A stretch of 64,000 nucleotides of DNA from Acidobacteriota bacterium (GTDB lineage Bacteria; Acidobacteriota; Vicinamibacteria; Vicinamibacterales; Fen-181): assembly GCA_003170135.1 (NCBI GenBank), contig PMZR01000058.1, forward strand, positions 1 to 64,000, written 5' to 3'. A program made the position numbers and the translations under genes. The notes beneath the pieces are model-generated. The model saw only the letters and a program-made list of their open reading frames with translations, had not been told where the DNA came from and did no database searches. This document shows positions 11,220-21,600 of the stretch, piece after piece (position 1 is the first letter of the stretch; each line of letters opens with the position of its first letter).

Positions 11220-12302
11220 ATGGACATCGCGATTCGGACGCCCGGCAGCCACGCGGCCCTTTCAACCGCCACCCTCGGGAGAGACCTCGGATTCGGGAAG
11301 TACTTCGCGGATCTGATGTTCCGAATGCGTTACTCCGAAGCGACGGGCTGGCGCGATCCGGAGATCGTCCCCTACGCGCCGATTGCCCTGGACCCGGCGG
11401 CGATGGTGTTTCACTACGCCCAGGAGATCTTCGAGGGGCAGAAGGCCTATCGATGGCCGGACGGCCGGGTCGCGATGTTCAGACCGGAGGCCAATGCCGC
11501 CCGCCTGAACCGCTCCGCCGAACGGCTGTGCATGCCGGCGATCCCGATCGAGGATCAGATGCAGACGACCTTCGCCCTGGTCTCGATGCTCGAGGCATGG
11601 GTGCCCGCGGCGCCCCCCTCCTCCCTCTACGTGCGGCCGACCATGATCGCCACCGAGACGGCGCTTGGCGTCCACGTGTCGAGGGAGTATTTGTATTTCA
11701 TCATCTGCTCGCCCGTTGGTCCCTACTTCCCGAAGGGATTCGCCCCTGTGCGCGTGAAGGTCGAGCCCACCTACACGCGGGCGGCGGAGGGCGGCACGGG
11801 CGACGCGAAGTGCGGCGGCAACTATGCGGCCTCGTTGCTGGCCCAGCGGGTGGCCAAAGAGGAAGGGTTCGACGTGGTGCTCTGGCTCGACGCCAGGGAA
11901 CACCGCTACGTGGAAGAAATCGGCGCGATGAACATCCTGTTCGTCATCGACGGGAAGCTGGCGACCAGCGCCCTGCGCGGGTCGATCCTGCCCGGCATCA
12001 CTCGCGACTCGATCCTGCGGTTGGCGAAGGACCAAGGCATGGTGGTCGAGGAACGCGCGATTTCGATCGAGGAAGTGACCCAGGGGATCGAACGGGGCAC
12101 CGTGACGGAGGTGTTCGCGGCCGGCACCGCGGCGATCGTCACGCCGGTCGGCGTCATCGGCTGGGGCGGCAAGGAGTACGTCGTCAATCGCAACGCGGTC
12201 GGACCGGTCACGCGACGCGTGTACGACACCCTGACCGGCTACCAGTTCGGGAAGAACGCGGATCCGTACGGGTGGATGCAGACCCTCGCATCTGTCGTCT
12301 GA
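11220..12302 (+). CDS. ilvE: Branched-chain amino acid aminotransferase
   Basis: This 360-residue fold-type IV PLP aminotransferase performs the final step of leucine, isoleucine and valine synthesis (2-oxo acid plus glutamate). The catalytic lysine is Lys197 in GTGDAKCGGNYAAS, the type found in the mammalian-like, long BCAT subgroup. VFHYAQEIFEGQKAY, RPEANAARLNRSAERLCMP and the phosphate-contact loop AAGTAAIVTPVG are also present, as in active family members. The ATG at 11220 gives the usual length. It is a single gene with a TATAAT 44 bp upstream. Confidence 0.95.
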   Translation: MDIAIRTPGSHAALSTATLGRDLGFGKYFADLMFRMRYSEATGWRDPEIVPYAPIALDPAAMVFHYAQEIFEGQKAYRWPDGRVAMFRPEANAARLNRSAERLCMPAIPIEDQMQTTFALVSMLEAWVPAAPPSSLYVRPTMIATETALGVHVSREYLYFIICSPVGPYFPKGFAPVRVKVEPTYTRAAEGGTGDAKCGGNYAASLLAQRVAKEEGFDVVLWLDAREHRYVEEIGAMNILFVIDGKLATSALRGSILPGITRDSILRLAKDQGMVVEERAISIEEVTQGIERGTVTEVFAAGTAAIVTPVGVIGWGGKEYVVNRNAVGPVTRRVYDTLTGYQFGKNADPYGWMQTLASVV

Positions 12303-12451
12303 CAGTGTCGTAGGTCCGGCCTTCGCGCCCGCAGGCTCCCGGCCAGCTTCATCCCCCGACATCCGGCACCGATCGCGGAACTGCCGCACGGTCGCGGCGC
12401 CAGGCTCCACACCACGCGGCCGGCCGTTTCGCCATGGGCTCATCGACCCGC

Positions 12452-12457
12452 TATAAT
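12452..12457 (+). promoter_or_regulatory. Candidate -10 element upstream of the ABC1 kinase region
   Basis: TATAAT lies 33 bases before the GTG of the small upstream frame. A weak TTCGCC-like -35 sits 18 bp further up. It probably drives the 12490 and 12645 genes. Confidence 0.45.
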
Positions 12458-12489
12458 CCTCTGTCTGACAGCCACCCCGGAGTTACCCC

Positions 12490-12648
12490 GTGAACACGCG
12501 TCAGCGCGCGGTCGTGGCCGGAATCGGCAGGGTCGCATCGGCTGCCGGTCTTGCTGGCGGGGAGCCTCCCGCTCGCGCGGGCGGCCGCGGGGATCCGCCC
12601 GCGGCGCCAGCCGGTCGTCCCCAACCCGGTCGGCCGAGGCTGATGTGA
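12490..12648 (+). CDS. Short leader-like ORF, hypothetical
   Basis: A 52-codon frame opens with GTG behind a GGAG element. Its product starts MNTRQRAVVAGIGRVASAAG and is then Gly/Pro/Arg-rich. Its TGA overlaps the GTG of the ABC1-kinase gene (ATGTGA), an arrangement typical of translation coupling. No family is recognised and the composition is biased, so it may equally be untranslated leader. Confidence 0.3.
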   Translation: MNTRQRAVVAGIGRVASAAGLAGGEPPARAGGRGDPPAAPAGRPQPGRPRLM

Positions 12649-13460
12649 AGACGTTTCGGATGAACGCGCGCCGGGTGCTGCGCATCGCGCGCGTGCTGGC
12701 CGCGCACGGTTTCGCGCATCTCGTCGCGCGCTACCTTTCCCGGTGGCCGTGGCTCGTGCGCCGCGTGCCGCTGGCGCAGCTCACCGGCCCGCAGCGGTTC
12801 CGGCGGCTCTTCGAGGATGTCGGCGGGAGCTTCATCAAGTTCGGCCAGATGCTCGCGCTGCAGCCCGACATCGTGTCGCGCGAGTACTGCGACGAACTCT
12901 TCGACCTGCTCGACCGCATCGCGCCGTTTCCGTTCGCGCACGTCGAGCAGGTCTTTTGCGAGGAGCTGGGCCGCACGCCGGCCGAGTTCTTCGACCGATT
13001 CGACCCCGAGCCGCTCGCCACGGCGTCGATCGGGCAGGTGCACGTCGCCTACCTGGCCGGCCAGAAGGTGGCGGTAAAGGTCCAGCGGCCGTCGGTCGAC
13101 GTCGAGTTCGACGGGGATATCCGGCTCATCCTGCTCGCCATGCGGCTCGTACGCCGGTTCCGTGTGAAACCGCTCTTCTGGATCCTCGAACCGATGGGCG
13201 AGTTCGTGGCGTGGACGCGCGAGGAACTCGATTACCGGCGAGAGGCCCGGTACGCGGATCGCCTTCGCCGCAATGCCGCCGAGAACCCCTACGAGCGGGT
13301 GCCGTCGGTCTTCTGGGATCTGACGACCAGGCGGACGCTCGTCGTGGAGTACATGGCGGGCGTCACGGTCCTCGAGTATCTGCGTGCGGTGACGTCGGGA
13401 GACGACACGGCGGCGCTCGCCATTCGCGCGGACGGCCTCAACCCCGATGGCTTCGCGCGC
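12645..13460 (+). pseudogene. ABC1/UbiB-family atypical kinase, 3' truncated
   Basis: The first 272 codons match an ABC1/AarF/UbiB kinase-like protein: the KFGQ motif at about 65-68, the Ala/Ser-rich ATASIGQVH loop and the VAVKVQRP lysine at residue 145. Proteins of this family support ubiquinone or other isoprenoid-lipid pathways. Homology stops at about ...LNPDGFAR; the catalytic GxFHADxHPGN and DFG regions and the C-terminal half are missing. The frame then continues into unrelated sequence and ends at 13805. Directly after the break another frame carries a headless SGNH hydrolase. The simplest explanations are a deletion fusion or an assembly join. As it stands the gene cannot encode an active kinase. 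Confidence 0.8.
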
Positions 13461-16422
13461 CCCGGGCTTCGCCCGGTTGCCCGTGCGGTTGCCGGTGGAT
13501 CATCAGACGACGGTCCTCAAACAACTCCCGCCCGAGCCGAATTCGAATCTGTCGATGCCGTGCCTGACGCTTGCCGACGCGCTCACACGCCGGCCTGCTC
13601 CGCCGCTGGTCCGCGCCGACGATGCGCTGCAGACCGCGGTGAATCTCATCCTCGGCATGGACAACTCGCTGCTCGGCACGGAATTCGTCCGGCCCACCCC
13701 ACTCGAGTACGCCGCATTCCGCAAGCCGACCTTCGCGATCGTCGAGCTCGGGTTCGTCGAGGCGCTCGAGGCGGCCGTCGCAGGCCGTCCGGACCTGGTG
13801 CCTGATGCCGACACGTTCCGGTCACACTATGCTCGGATCGTCGAGGCGCTGCGCGCCCTCCACTGCGACGTCGTCGCCATGACCGTTCCGGACCCAACCG
13901 ACACCGCCCATTTCTCGCCGCTCGATGCCGCCGCGCGAGTGTTGAAGGTGCCGGCTCCGATGATCGCCATGGTGTATGGCCTCCAGCCGGGCGATCGCGT
14001 GTCCGTCGACGGGTTGACCGAGATGGGGTACCAGCTCATTTGCAAGAGCCCGAAGCCGCTGCCGGAGCGCGCCGTTCTCCGAGAGTCGGTCGCCGCGGCC
14101 ATCTGCAATCGTGTTGCCTCGTTGAATGGCGTGATCGCCGCCGTGGCCCGCGAGCACGGCGCGGTCGTCTACGACCTGCACGGGCTGTATCAGACCGTCC
14201 GGACGACGGGCGTGACGGTGGGCGCAAGGACGCTCACGGCCGACTTCCTCGGCGGCTTCTACTCACTCAACGGGTACTACCCTGGCAAGGGCGGGCACGC
14301 GCTCATCGCGAACGGGATGCTCGCGCTGCTCAACGAACGGTTCGGCACCGCGTTCGAACCGGTCGATGTCGAGCAGGCGGTCCAGGGCGATCCGGTGGCC
14401 ACGTACCGGCTGGCCGAGGGGCCGGACTTCTCGCCGGCGGACCTGATGCCGCCCTCCGGTAACGGATCACGGATGGCTGCTCCGGGTTCCGGAGCGGGCG
14501 CACACGGACGCGAATCGGGCCAGGTGGCGCCTGCCGTGGGCAGCGGGAAGCGCGGACTGCCCCGGTCCGATCGATCGGACCCGCATGGATCATGGTGGCA
14601 GTTCGAGAAGCTGCCGCTGACGCTTCCCCCCGGGCTGGAGCAGGTGCTGCCGCTCTGCAAGGAGGCCAGCTACTACGGCGACGCGCTACGTGCCGTCCAC
14701 ACCACCGTCCCCGAAGACATCATCTACGGCCTGTCCGGAAACCTCCTCTTTGGCGGGCTGGCCCTTCTGGACACGCATCTGAGCGGGAACATCAAGATCA
14801 AGTTCACGCCGCCGGTGAACAACATTACGCACTTCGAGGTCACGCACGGGGAAGGCCTGGTGGGCGATGACGGAAGGCTGTCCGCACCCCAGTTCTTCAA
14901 GCTGCCTGGATTGATGAACAAGCTGCTCGACCCGCAGGACGTCCTGTCGTCCGGCGATCTGGATCTGGCGACCGGCGCGGTGACGAACCTGCAGTATCGG
15001 CTGTTCTTCATGAACAGCGCGCTCTTCGCCCTCGCGCAGGTGAATCCGACGCTGCCCAAGGAGCCGATCAACTTCCCGGGGCAGTACGGCACGACGTGGG
15101 CCCGCTTCGAACAGCGGCCGGACGGCCTGCTGGACTTCGAGTTCTACGGAACGACGTTCATCCCGATGAGCGTGCTCGGCGCCCCCGCGCGGTTCCCGCT
15201 GCCGTTCGTCAGCCCGACGATGAACTTCGCCAGCATCCCGTGCGATGGCACGGCACTCCATCCGCATATTCACCTCAGCACGCAGCCGCCGGACGGACCC
15301 GACGCCGGCGTGGAGGTCCCGGACCTGCCGACGAACACGATTCAGATGTTCACGGCGCCGTCCTACAACAACTACTTCGGCGACGACTTCTCGCTGAACG
15401 CGCCCGAACTGGGCGGACTCGCCACCGGGCGATCGCACCTGGTTGGACGCTACCAGATACAGTTCGGCGAGCGCTTCGGCGATTCGCTGCAGTTTGCGAT
15501 CTCGAGCGTGCAGCCGGGCGGGATGCTGACGACGCTGCCCCAGTCGCCGATCGCGCAGGCGTTCGGCAAGCGCATTCCCGACAGCCTGCTCGGCCACGAC
15601 GAGTGGCTGAGGTTCAGGAATCAGACCTACAACAACGACATCATCTCCTGGCTGGACGACCCGCTGGACATCGCGGTGGGCGCCATCGACCTGAAGACGG
15701 GCAAGGTGATTGGTCACCTGCTGCGGCGCGGGATGATCACGACGAGCTGGATCCTGGCGATGATCCACGTGGAACCGCGGACGCCCCGGAGCACGTTTAC
15801 CTTCCGCGGCCTCGCGGCGTTCGAAAAAGGCGTGAACGGAGAGACGGTGTTCCGCTACTACGGCGACCTGCACATTTCGTTTCCCGAGGGCTTCTCCTTC
15901 CCCACCGCCGCCTTCACCAGTGCCTTCACAACCGGCCAGGACACCTCGGGCCTCACCAAGGCATTCCCGATCGGCCCGAAGTCGGCTCTGGACCCGTACC
16001 TGCGTTTCCAGGCGGTGCACGTGCCCGGATCGCCGCAGGTTGCCGCCAGGCGCGGTGGCTCCAGCCATATGACGGCGCAGAACGGGATCGATTTCTCCTA
16101 TCGCTACGAGATCGCTCCGGGCGACGGCGAGTCGTCTTTCGAGTTCACGAACATCACCAATGGCGGGACGTTCCGCATGACGAGGCTGACCTGGGTGGAC
16201 GTCCTGAACTCCAGGACGTCGGCGGCGCCCGCCGGGGACTATGACACGCTCACGTTCACCGGGTTCGGAACCTGGAGCGAGGACCCGGCCAACGGGCTGC
16301 ACATCGCCACCGTGCACATCTCGACGTCGCCGGCGCATCCGTTTGTGAGCGTGCTCATCGACGGCGGCCGGACGACGAACGTGGAGACGAGGCCTCCCAA
16401 CCGCGACATCACGCTGCCGTAG
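13447..16422 (+). CDS. SGNH-hydrolase-like protein with large unknown C-terminal domain, 5' truncated
   Basis: Residues about 1-330 resemble the SGNH/GDSL hydrolases common in this phylum: QTTVLKQLPPEPNSNLSMP, a long helical middle and FYSLNGYYPGKGGHALIANG near the end, supplying the block-V-like histidine. The block-I GDSxT nucleophile region is absent because the frame begins at the ABC1 join, so the annotated ATG is probably not the native start. After a low-complexity linker (about 340-380) comes a roughly 600-residue domain rich in beta-type sequence (LLDTHLSGNIKIKFTPPVNN, QIQFGERFGDSLQFAISS) that matches no family I know. It reads straight to a normal stop. The native protein was probably secreted, with an unknown substrate. 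Confidence 0.65.
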   Translation: MASRAPGFARLPVRLPVDHQTTVLKQLPPEPNSNLSMPCLTLADALTRRPAPPLVRADDALQTAVNLILGMDNSLLGTEFVRPTPLEYAAFRKPTFAIVELGFVEALEAAVAGRPDLVPDADTFRSHYARIVEALRALHCDVVAMTVPDPTDTAHFSPLDAAARVLKVPAPMIAMVYGLQPGDRVSVDGLTEMGYQLICKSPKPLPERAVLRESVAAAICNRVASLNGVIAAVAREHGAVVYDLHGLYQTVRTTGVTVGARTLTADFLGGFYSLNGYYPGKGGHALIANGMLALLNERFGTAFEPVDVEQAVQGDPVATYRLAEGPDFSPADLMPPSGNGSRMAAPGSGAGAHGRESGQVAPAVGSGKRGLPRSDRSDPHGSWWQFEKLPLTLPPGLEQVLPLCKEASYYGDALRAVHTTVPEDIIYGLSGNLLFGGLALLDTHLSGNIKIKFTPPVNNITHFEVTHGEGLVGDDGRLSAPQFFKLPGLMNKLLDPQDVLSSGDLDLATGAVTNLQYRLFFMNSALFALAQVNPTLPKEPINFPGQYGTTWARFEQRPDGLLDFEFYGTTFIPMSVLGAPARFPLPFVSPTMNFASIPCDGTALHPHIHLSTQPPDGPDAGVEVPDLPTNTIQMFTAPSYNNYFGDDFSLNAPELGGLATGRSHLVGRYQIQFGERFGDSLQFAISSVQPGGMLTTLPQSPIAQAFGKRIPDSLLGHDEWLRFRNQTYNNDIISWLDDPLDIAVGAIDLKTGKVIGHLLRRGMITTSWILAMIHVEPRTPRSTFTFRGLAAFEKGVNGETVFRYYGDLHISFPEGFSFPTAAFTSAFTTGQDTSGLTKAFPIGPKSALDPYLRFQAVHVPGSPQVAARRGGSSHMTAQNGIDFSYRYEIAPGDGESSFEFTNITNGGTFRMTRLTWVDVLNSRTSAAPAGDYDTLTFTGFGTWSEDPANGLHIATVHISTSPAHPFVSVLIDGGRTTNVETRPPNRDITLP

Positions 16423-16522
16423 CCGCATTTCCGGATGCAGGCGCAGGCGCGGGGCGGGCGAGCGCTCGCCCGCCTCGCGGCCTCCTTCACGCCCGATGCG
16501 CGTCAGGCGCGGGAGCCGATCG

Positions 16523-16984
16523 ATGAAGATAGTCCCCCTCGACCGCGAGCACCTCGAGTACCACAAGGCGAAGGTGGCCATGCTGGCCCCTGGATCCAGG
16601 GGCCTCTGGGGTCGGATGGACGTCGTGCACATGGTGTGTCACCTGCGCACGTCGGTCGCGATGAGCGTCGACGATCACGAGGTGATCGATCGCAGCGTCC
16701 CCCTCATCCGCACGCTCGGCCGATGGCTGGTGTTCGACATCTTCACCACCTGGCCAAAGGGGCGGTTTCCGTCGGCGCCTCAGATGATTCCTGAACCGCA
16801 GGGGGACCTGGACGAGGAGCGACGTGGCCTGCTGGACGCGTTCGACAGGTTCGTCGCGGAGGCGCAGCAGCATCCCGAACGAAAGACGCTCAGTCCCATC
16901 CTGGGACCCACGACCATGCAGTACTGGACCCACGCGCACGGGGTCCATCTCAATCACCACTACCGGCAATTCGGGCTGGTGTGA
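16523..16984 (+). CDS. DUF1569 / DinB-like protein
   Basis: This 153-residue protein has the DUF1569 pattern of the DinB four-helix superfamily. WGRMDVVHMVCHLRTSVAM (about residues 30-50) provides the first His, and WTHAHGVHLNHHYRQFGLV at the C-terminus provides further metal-type histidines. DinB-fold proteins are often thiol-dependent metalloenzymes, but the role of this branch is unknown. The start at 16523 has a GGGAG site. Its last 25 bases overlap the convergent HD-hydrolase gene. Confidence 0.8.
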   Translation: MKIVPLDREHLEYHKAKVAMLAPGSRGLWGRMDVVHMVCHLRTSVAMSVDDHEVIDRSVPLIRTLGRWLVFDIFTTWPKGRFPSAPQMIPEPQGDLDEERRGLLDAFDRFVAEAQQHPERKTLSPILGPTTMQYWTHAHGVHLNHHYRQFGLV

Positions 16985-17574
16985 GGCGGCAGCCGGCCGG
17001 CCTGCTGTCGGCCGAGCGATTCGATCGTGGTCACGATCCGGTCCAGCTCGTCGACGAGCGGTGAGTCTCCCGCCGCGCGAAACGCTTTCACCAGTTCCCG
17101 GTAGTACCACAGGATGCGGTCTGGCGGCGCGTTGAAGCGCGTCCACACCTCGTCGCCACGCTCGCGATAGCCGGCGAGGATGGCGCGCGCATTGGCCACC
17201 TTGTCGGCCACCGACACGAGTCGCACCGAAGGTGGCGCGGTGGGCAAGCGATCGAGGTACCGTCGCTTGCGTTCCTCCCAGGGCGGTTTGGGAATCGCGA
17301 TCGAATCACTGCACCCCAGGACGATGTTTGCCACCGCGTGGCCAAACCGGGCGCGGATGTCGGCCAGGCGCGCCTCGCCGCCCTGGTCTTCGACTGCGTC
17401 GTGCAGAAGCGCGGCGATGCCCTCGTTCTCGTCGCCGCCGTTTTCGAGAACGAGACCCGCCACGATCAGGACGTGCGACACGTACGGAACGGACGTGCCC
17501 TTGCGACGCTGGGCCGCGTGGACCTGGTTGGCATAGACCAATGCGTCTTGAAAGCGGGATGAGAGCGTCGTCAT
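16960..17574 (-). CDS. HD-domain hydrolase, RelA/SpoT-HD or MESH1-like
   Basis: The product is 204 residues with the order expected of (p)ppGpp hydrolase domains: HAAQRRKGTSVPYVSHVLIVA (H of the HD box 1), LLHDAVEDQGG (HD pair), FGHAVANIVLGCSD, and VRLVSVADKVANAR (final Asp and helix). No synthetase, TGS or ACT domain is present, so a stand-alone small alarmone hydrolase is the best reading; another nucleotide is possible. The gene is monocistronic and overlaps the convergent DUF1569 gene by 25 bp. Confidence 0.8.
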   Translation of the reverse strand: MTTLSSRFQDALVYANQVHAAQRRKGTSVPYVSHVLIVAGLVLENGGDENEGIAALLHDAVEDQGGEARLADIRARFGHAVANIVLGCSDSIAIPKPPWEERKRRYLDRLPTAPPSVRLVSVADKVANARAILAGYRERGDEVWTRFNAPPDRILWYYRELVKAFRAAGDSPLVDELDRIVTTIESLGRQQAGRLPPHTSPNCR

Positions 17575-17599
17575 CGCTTCAGTTGTATCCGATCCACGC

Positions 17600-17800
17600 G
17601 TGAACGTCGACTGGATCCGCCCCGTGGTCCTGCGTCATGTGAACTGGCCGCGCCGATGGCTGGGCGAGGCCTTGGCCGTGCCGAGCGGCGCCGTGAGGCC
17701 CAGGCACCTGGAGGGTGCCCGGCGTCATGGCGCGGATGAGTCTCGCCCGCAGCCACGGTCGGGGTTTTGCATCGGCTGGGTCGTGGAACGCCAGCAGTGA
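17600..17800 (+). CDS. Small hypothetical ORF coupled to the EEP nuclease gene
   Basis: A 66-codon GTG frame (MNVDWIRPVVLRHVNWPRRWLG...) ends in a TGA that overlaps the GTG of the next gene (GTGA). The first half has a GC3-rich, protein-like composition; the second half is less convincing. No family is recognised. It could be an upstream coupled peptide or chance. Confidence 0.3.
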   Translation: MNVDWIRPVVLRHVNWPRRWLGEALAVPSGAVRPRHLEGARRHGADESRPQPRSGFCIGWVVERQQ

Positions 17801-18576
17801 TCCGCATCGCCACCTACAACGTCCACAAGTGCCGCGGCATGGACCGGCGCGTCAGCGTCGCGCGCATCACCGAGGTCGTGGCCAGGATCGACGCCGACAT
17901 CCTCGCCGTGCAGGAAATCCTGCGCGGCGAGGACGGCGGGGCGATGGGCGCGGACCAGGTGCGGGCGCTGGCGGCCTCGCTCGGCTACCAATTTGCGTTT
18001 GGCGAGACGCGCAAGCACCGCGGGGCGGCGTACGGCAACGCGACGTTCTCGCGTTTTCCGATCACGCTGAACCAGAACTACGACATCACCTGGCGCCACC
18101 GCGAACGCCGGGGCTGTTTGCGCACCGACGTGCAGACGGGCGCGGGCGAGACGCTGCACATCTACAACGTCCATCTCGGCACGAGCATGTTCGAGCGGCC
18201 GCACCAGGTGGGACGGCTGTTGAGCGAGGAAGTGCTGAACCGGCGTAGCTTGCGGGGACCGCGGCTGGTGATGGGCGATTTCAACGACTGGACGCGCAGC
18301 GTGGCGGCCAGCCTGATGGGCTCGGACTTCGAGTCGGTGGATCTCAAACTGCTGGGCCGGCGCCACACCTACCCGGGGATCCTCCCGATGCTCCACCTCG
18401 ATCACTTCTATTACGACAAGGCGTTGCGCCTGATGGCCTTCAGCCTCCACCGCTCGAAGCTCGCGCTGATCGCGAGCGACCATCTGCCGCTCGTCGCCGA
18501 ATTCGAACTCGCTGCGCGGGGCACGACAGCCCGCCCCTCGACCGCCGCCGGGCGGCGCGACGGGCCGACGGCCTGA
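17797..18576 (+). CDS. Endonuclease/exonuclease/phosphatase (EEP) family protein
   Basis: This 259-residue EEP-fold phosphodiesterase begins IRIATYNVHKC with the metal-site Asn, followed by DILAVQEI (catalytic Glu), YNVHLG, VMGDFNDW (Asp/Asn pair) and ASDHLPLVAEF with the final Asp-His. All key positions of the fold are present, so an active metal-dependent phosphodiesterase is likely. DNA, lipid or inositol phosphate substrates cannot be told apart. The GTG at 17797 gives the exact family N-terminus. A short upstream frame overlaps the start. Confidence 0.85.
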   Translation: MIRIATYNVHKCRGMDRRVSVARITEVVARIDADILAVQEILRGEDGGAMGADQVRALAASLGYQFAFGETRKHRGAAYGNATFSRFPITLNQNYDITWRHRERRGCLRTDVQTGAGETLHIYNVHLGTSMFERPHQVGRLLSEEVLNRRSLRGPRLVMGDFNDWTRSVAASLMGSDFESVDLKLLGRRHTYPGILPMLHLDHFYYDKALRLMAFSLHRSKLALIASDHLPLVAEFELAARGTTARPSTAAGRRDGPTA

Positions 18577-18654
18577 TTCGACCGCATGCCGGTCATCGGT
18601 TCGCGCGCTCACTCCCCGCCGTGGCCGCCGCCACCTGAAAACGCGCGGCGGCTG

Positions 18655-18660
18655 TACAAT
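18655..18660 (+). promoter_or_regulatory. Candidate -10 element of the BNR protein gene
   Basis: TACAAT lies 24 bases upstream of the ATG, with a strong GGAAGGAGG ribosome site in between. The -35 region is weak. Confidence 0.4.
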
Positions 18661-18684
18661 TCCTTCATCCGGGAAGGAGGAGGG

Positions 18685-21600
18685 ATGCCGCTCTTGAAGT
18701 GCCGTGCTCGCGTCGTGGCCGCGTTGGTGACCGGGCTCATCATGCTGGCGGCCGCCGCCGGTTCCCTGGTCGCACAGGGCATTCCCGGATCGCGGTTTTC
18801 GGCGCTCCACTGGCGGCTGGTCGGACCGTTTCGCGGCGGCTGGGCGACGGCGGTCGCGGGCGTTCCCGGCAGACCCGCCACCTTCTATTTCGGAAGCGCC
18901 GACGGAGGCGTCTGGCGCACCACGGATGCCGGCGTCACGTGGCGGCCGCTCTTCAACCGGTACGGCAGCGCGTCGATTGGCGCTCTGACGGTGGCGCCGG
19001 GCAATCCGCGCGTGCTGTGGGCCGGCACCGGCCAGGTGCAGCAGCGGTGGGACATCGTCGATGGCGATGGCGTCTATCGTTCCACGGACGGCGGTGACAC
19101 GTGGACGCACGTGGGCCTCGAGGACACGCGTCACATCGGCCGCATCTGGGTCGACCCGCGAAACGCGGAGATCGCACTCGTGGCCGCGCTCGGCCACAAC
19201 TTCGGCGCCAACGAACAGCGCGGGATCTTCCGGACCGAAAACGGCGGCCGCACGTGGACGAAGGTGCTCGGGCGCGACGCCGACACCGGCGCGGTGGACA
19301 TCGCGGGCGACACCGCCCTCCCCGACGTGCTGTACGCATCGCTCTGGCAGGTGCGGCGGCACCCGTGGCTCGACTACTGGCAACCGACCATCGGCCCGGG
19401 CAACGGCATCTACAAGTCCACCGACGGCGGACGCACCTGGGCGCCCGTCGGCGGCAGTGGCTTGCCGAAGGGCCCCGTCGGCCGGATCGAGCTCGGCGTC
19501 GCCCCCGGCACATCGGCGCGACGCGTGTGGGCGCTCATCGTGGCACCCGTTGATGACGGTCTCTATCGATCGGACGATGGCGGCGGCACGTGGACGCGCA
19601 TCAACAGTGACCCGGGCCTTGGCTCGGACTACATGAGCGAGGTCGTGCCCGACCCGCGCAACCCCGATGTCGTCTGGACGATGGGACGATCGCTGCATCG
19701 GTCGCAGGATGGCGGAAAGAGCTTCGTCCTGGCGAAAGGATCGCCCGGCGGCGACGACTATCACTGCCTGTGGATCGACCCGACCGACGCTCAGCGCATG
19801 ATCACGGGCGCCGACCAGGGCGCCGTGGTCACACAAAATGGCGGCCGGACCTGGAGTTCCTGGTACAACCAGCCGACCGGTCAGTTCTATCGGCTCGCTA
19901 CCGACAACCGGTTTCCCTACTGGATCTACAGCGGTCAGCAGGACAGCGGCACGGTGGCCATCGCCAGTCGCAGCGACTACGGCCAGATCACGGTCCGCGA
20001 GTGGCACCCGGTGGGCGGAGACGAGCGGGACGGCGACGTTCCCGATCCCTCGAATCCCGACATTGTCTACGGCGCCGGGCTTGGCGGACGATTGTCGAAG
20101 TGGGACGCGCGCACCGGCCAGGTGCAGAACGTGACACCGTGGCCGGTCTCCAGTTACGGTGAGCGCCCGGGCACCTCGCGATATCGCTACTCGTGGATCA
20201 CGCCGCTGGCGATTTCGCCGCGCCCGCCGCACGCGATCTACATGGGCGCCCAGGTGTTGTTCCGATCGACCGATGGCGGACAATCGTGGCAGACGGTCAG
20301 CCCCGATCTCAGCGGGGCGATGCCGGGCGCGAAGGGCTGCGAGGACGACGTGACGATCGAGCGGGCGACCGCCTGCGGCTACGGCGTCATCTTCGCGATT
20401 GCGCCCTCCCCCGCCGCCGACGGCCTGGTCTGGATCGGCACCGACAACGGCCGGGTGCAGGTGACGCGCAACGACGGCGCGACGTGGACCGACGTCACGC
20501 CGCCGGGCATGCGCGACTGGACGAAGGTCAACATCATCGACGCGTCCGCCACGGATCCGGGGACGGCCTACGTCGCGGCCGATCGGCATCGCCTCGACGA
20601 TTTCCACCCGCTGGCATGGCGCACGCACGACTTCGGCAAGACGTGGACGGAGATTGGCGGCGGCCTGCCGGACGGCGCGTGGGTGGGCGTGGTGCGCGCT
20701 GACGCGAAGCGGCGCGGGCTGCTCTTTGCCGGCACGAGCCGCGCCATCCACGTCTCGTTCGACGATGGCGACCATTGGCAGAGCGTGCAACTCGACCTGC
20801 CGACCACTGGTATCAACGACCTGCTCGTGCACGGCGACGACGTGATCGTCGCGACAGAGGGTCGGGGCATCTGGTCGCTCGATGCCATCGGGCCACTGCG
20901 ATCCGCCGCCGAGGCGGCGCCAGCCAATCTACCGGTCCTCAGCCCGCCACCGGTGGCCTACAGGCTGCGCGCGAACAACAACAAGGACACGCCCCTGCCG
21001 CCAGAGGAACCGCGCGGCGAGAACCCGCCGGTCGGAGCGATCGTGGACTACGTGCTGACCGAGGCGCCGGCCTCGCCGGTGATCATCGAGATCGTGCAGG
21101 CGGGCGGTGCGCGTGCAGGCGAGACAATCGTCCGGCGTTTCCATAGCGACGAGAAACCCACGCGTCCGCCGGCAGACGTGTACTTCGCCGAGTCCTGGCT
21201 TGCGACGCCCGCGATTCCCACGGCGCACGCGGGTCACAACCGGTTCGTGTGGGACCTGCGCTACCCTGCTCCACGGGCGCTCGAGTACGAGTACTCAATC
21301 GCAGCCGTGCCGGGAGGGGCGAAGCCCACGCCCGAGGGTGCGTTCGTCCTGCCGGGCACGTATGAAGTGCGGGTGACGATTGACGGGAAGACGCTAGGTC
21401 AGCCGTTGACCGTGGTGATGGATCCGCGCGCCGACACGCCGGCGGGCGATCTGGCGGCGCTCCTCGCGTTCGAGCGCGAGGTCGAAGGCCAGATGTCGCG
21501 CTCGGCGGATCTGGCTGAAGCGGCCAATGCGACACGCACGCGTCTCTCTGCGGCTCGCGATGCCGCAAAAGACGCCGACGCCCGCGCGGCCGCAGACCAT

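Noticed and set aside
17725-20832. 1035-codon minus-strand frame over the EEP and BNR genes
   Set aside because: Shadow frame; covers two well-supported genes on the other strand.
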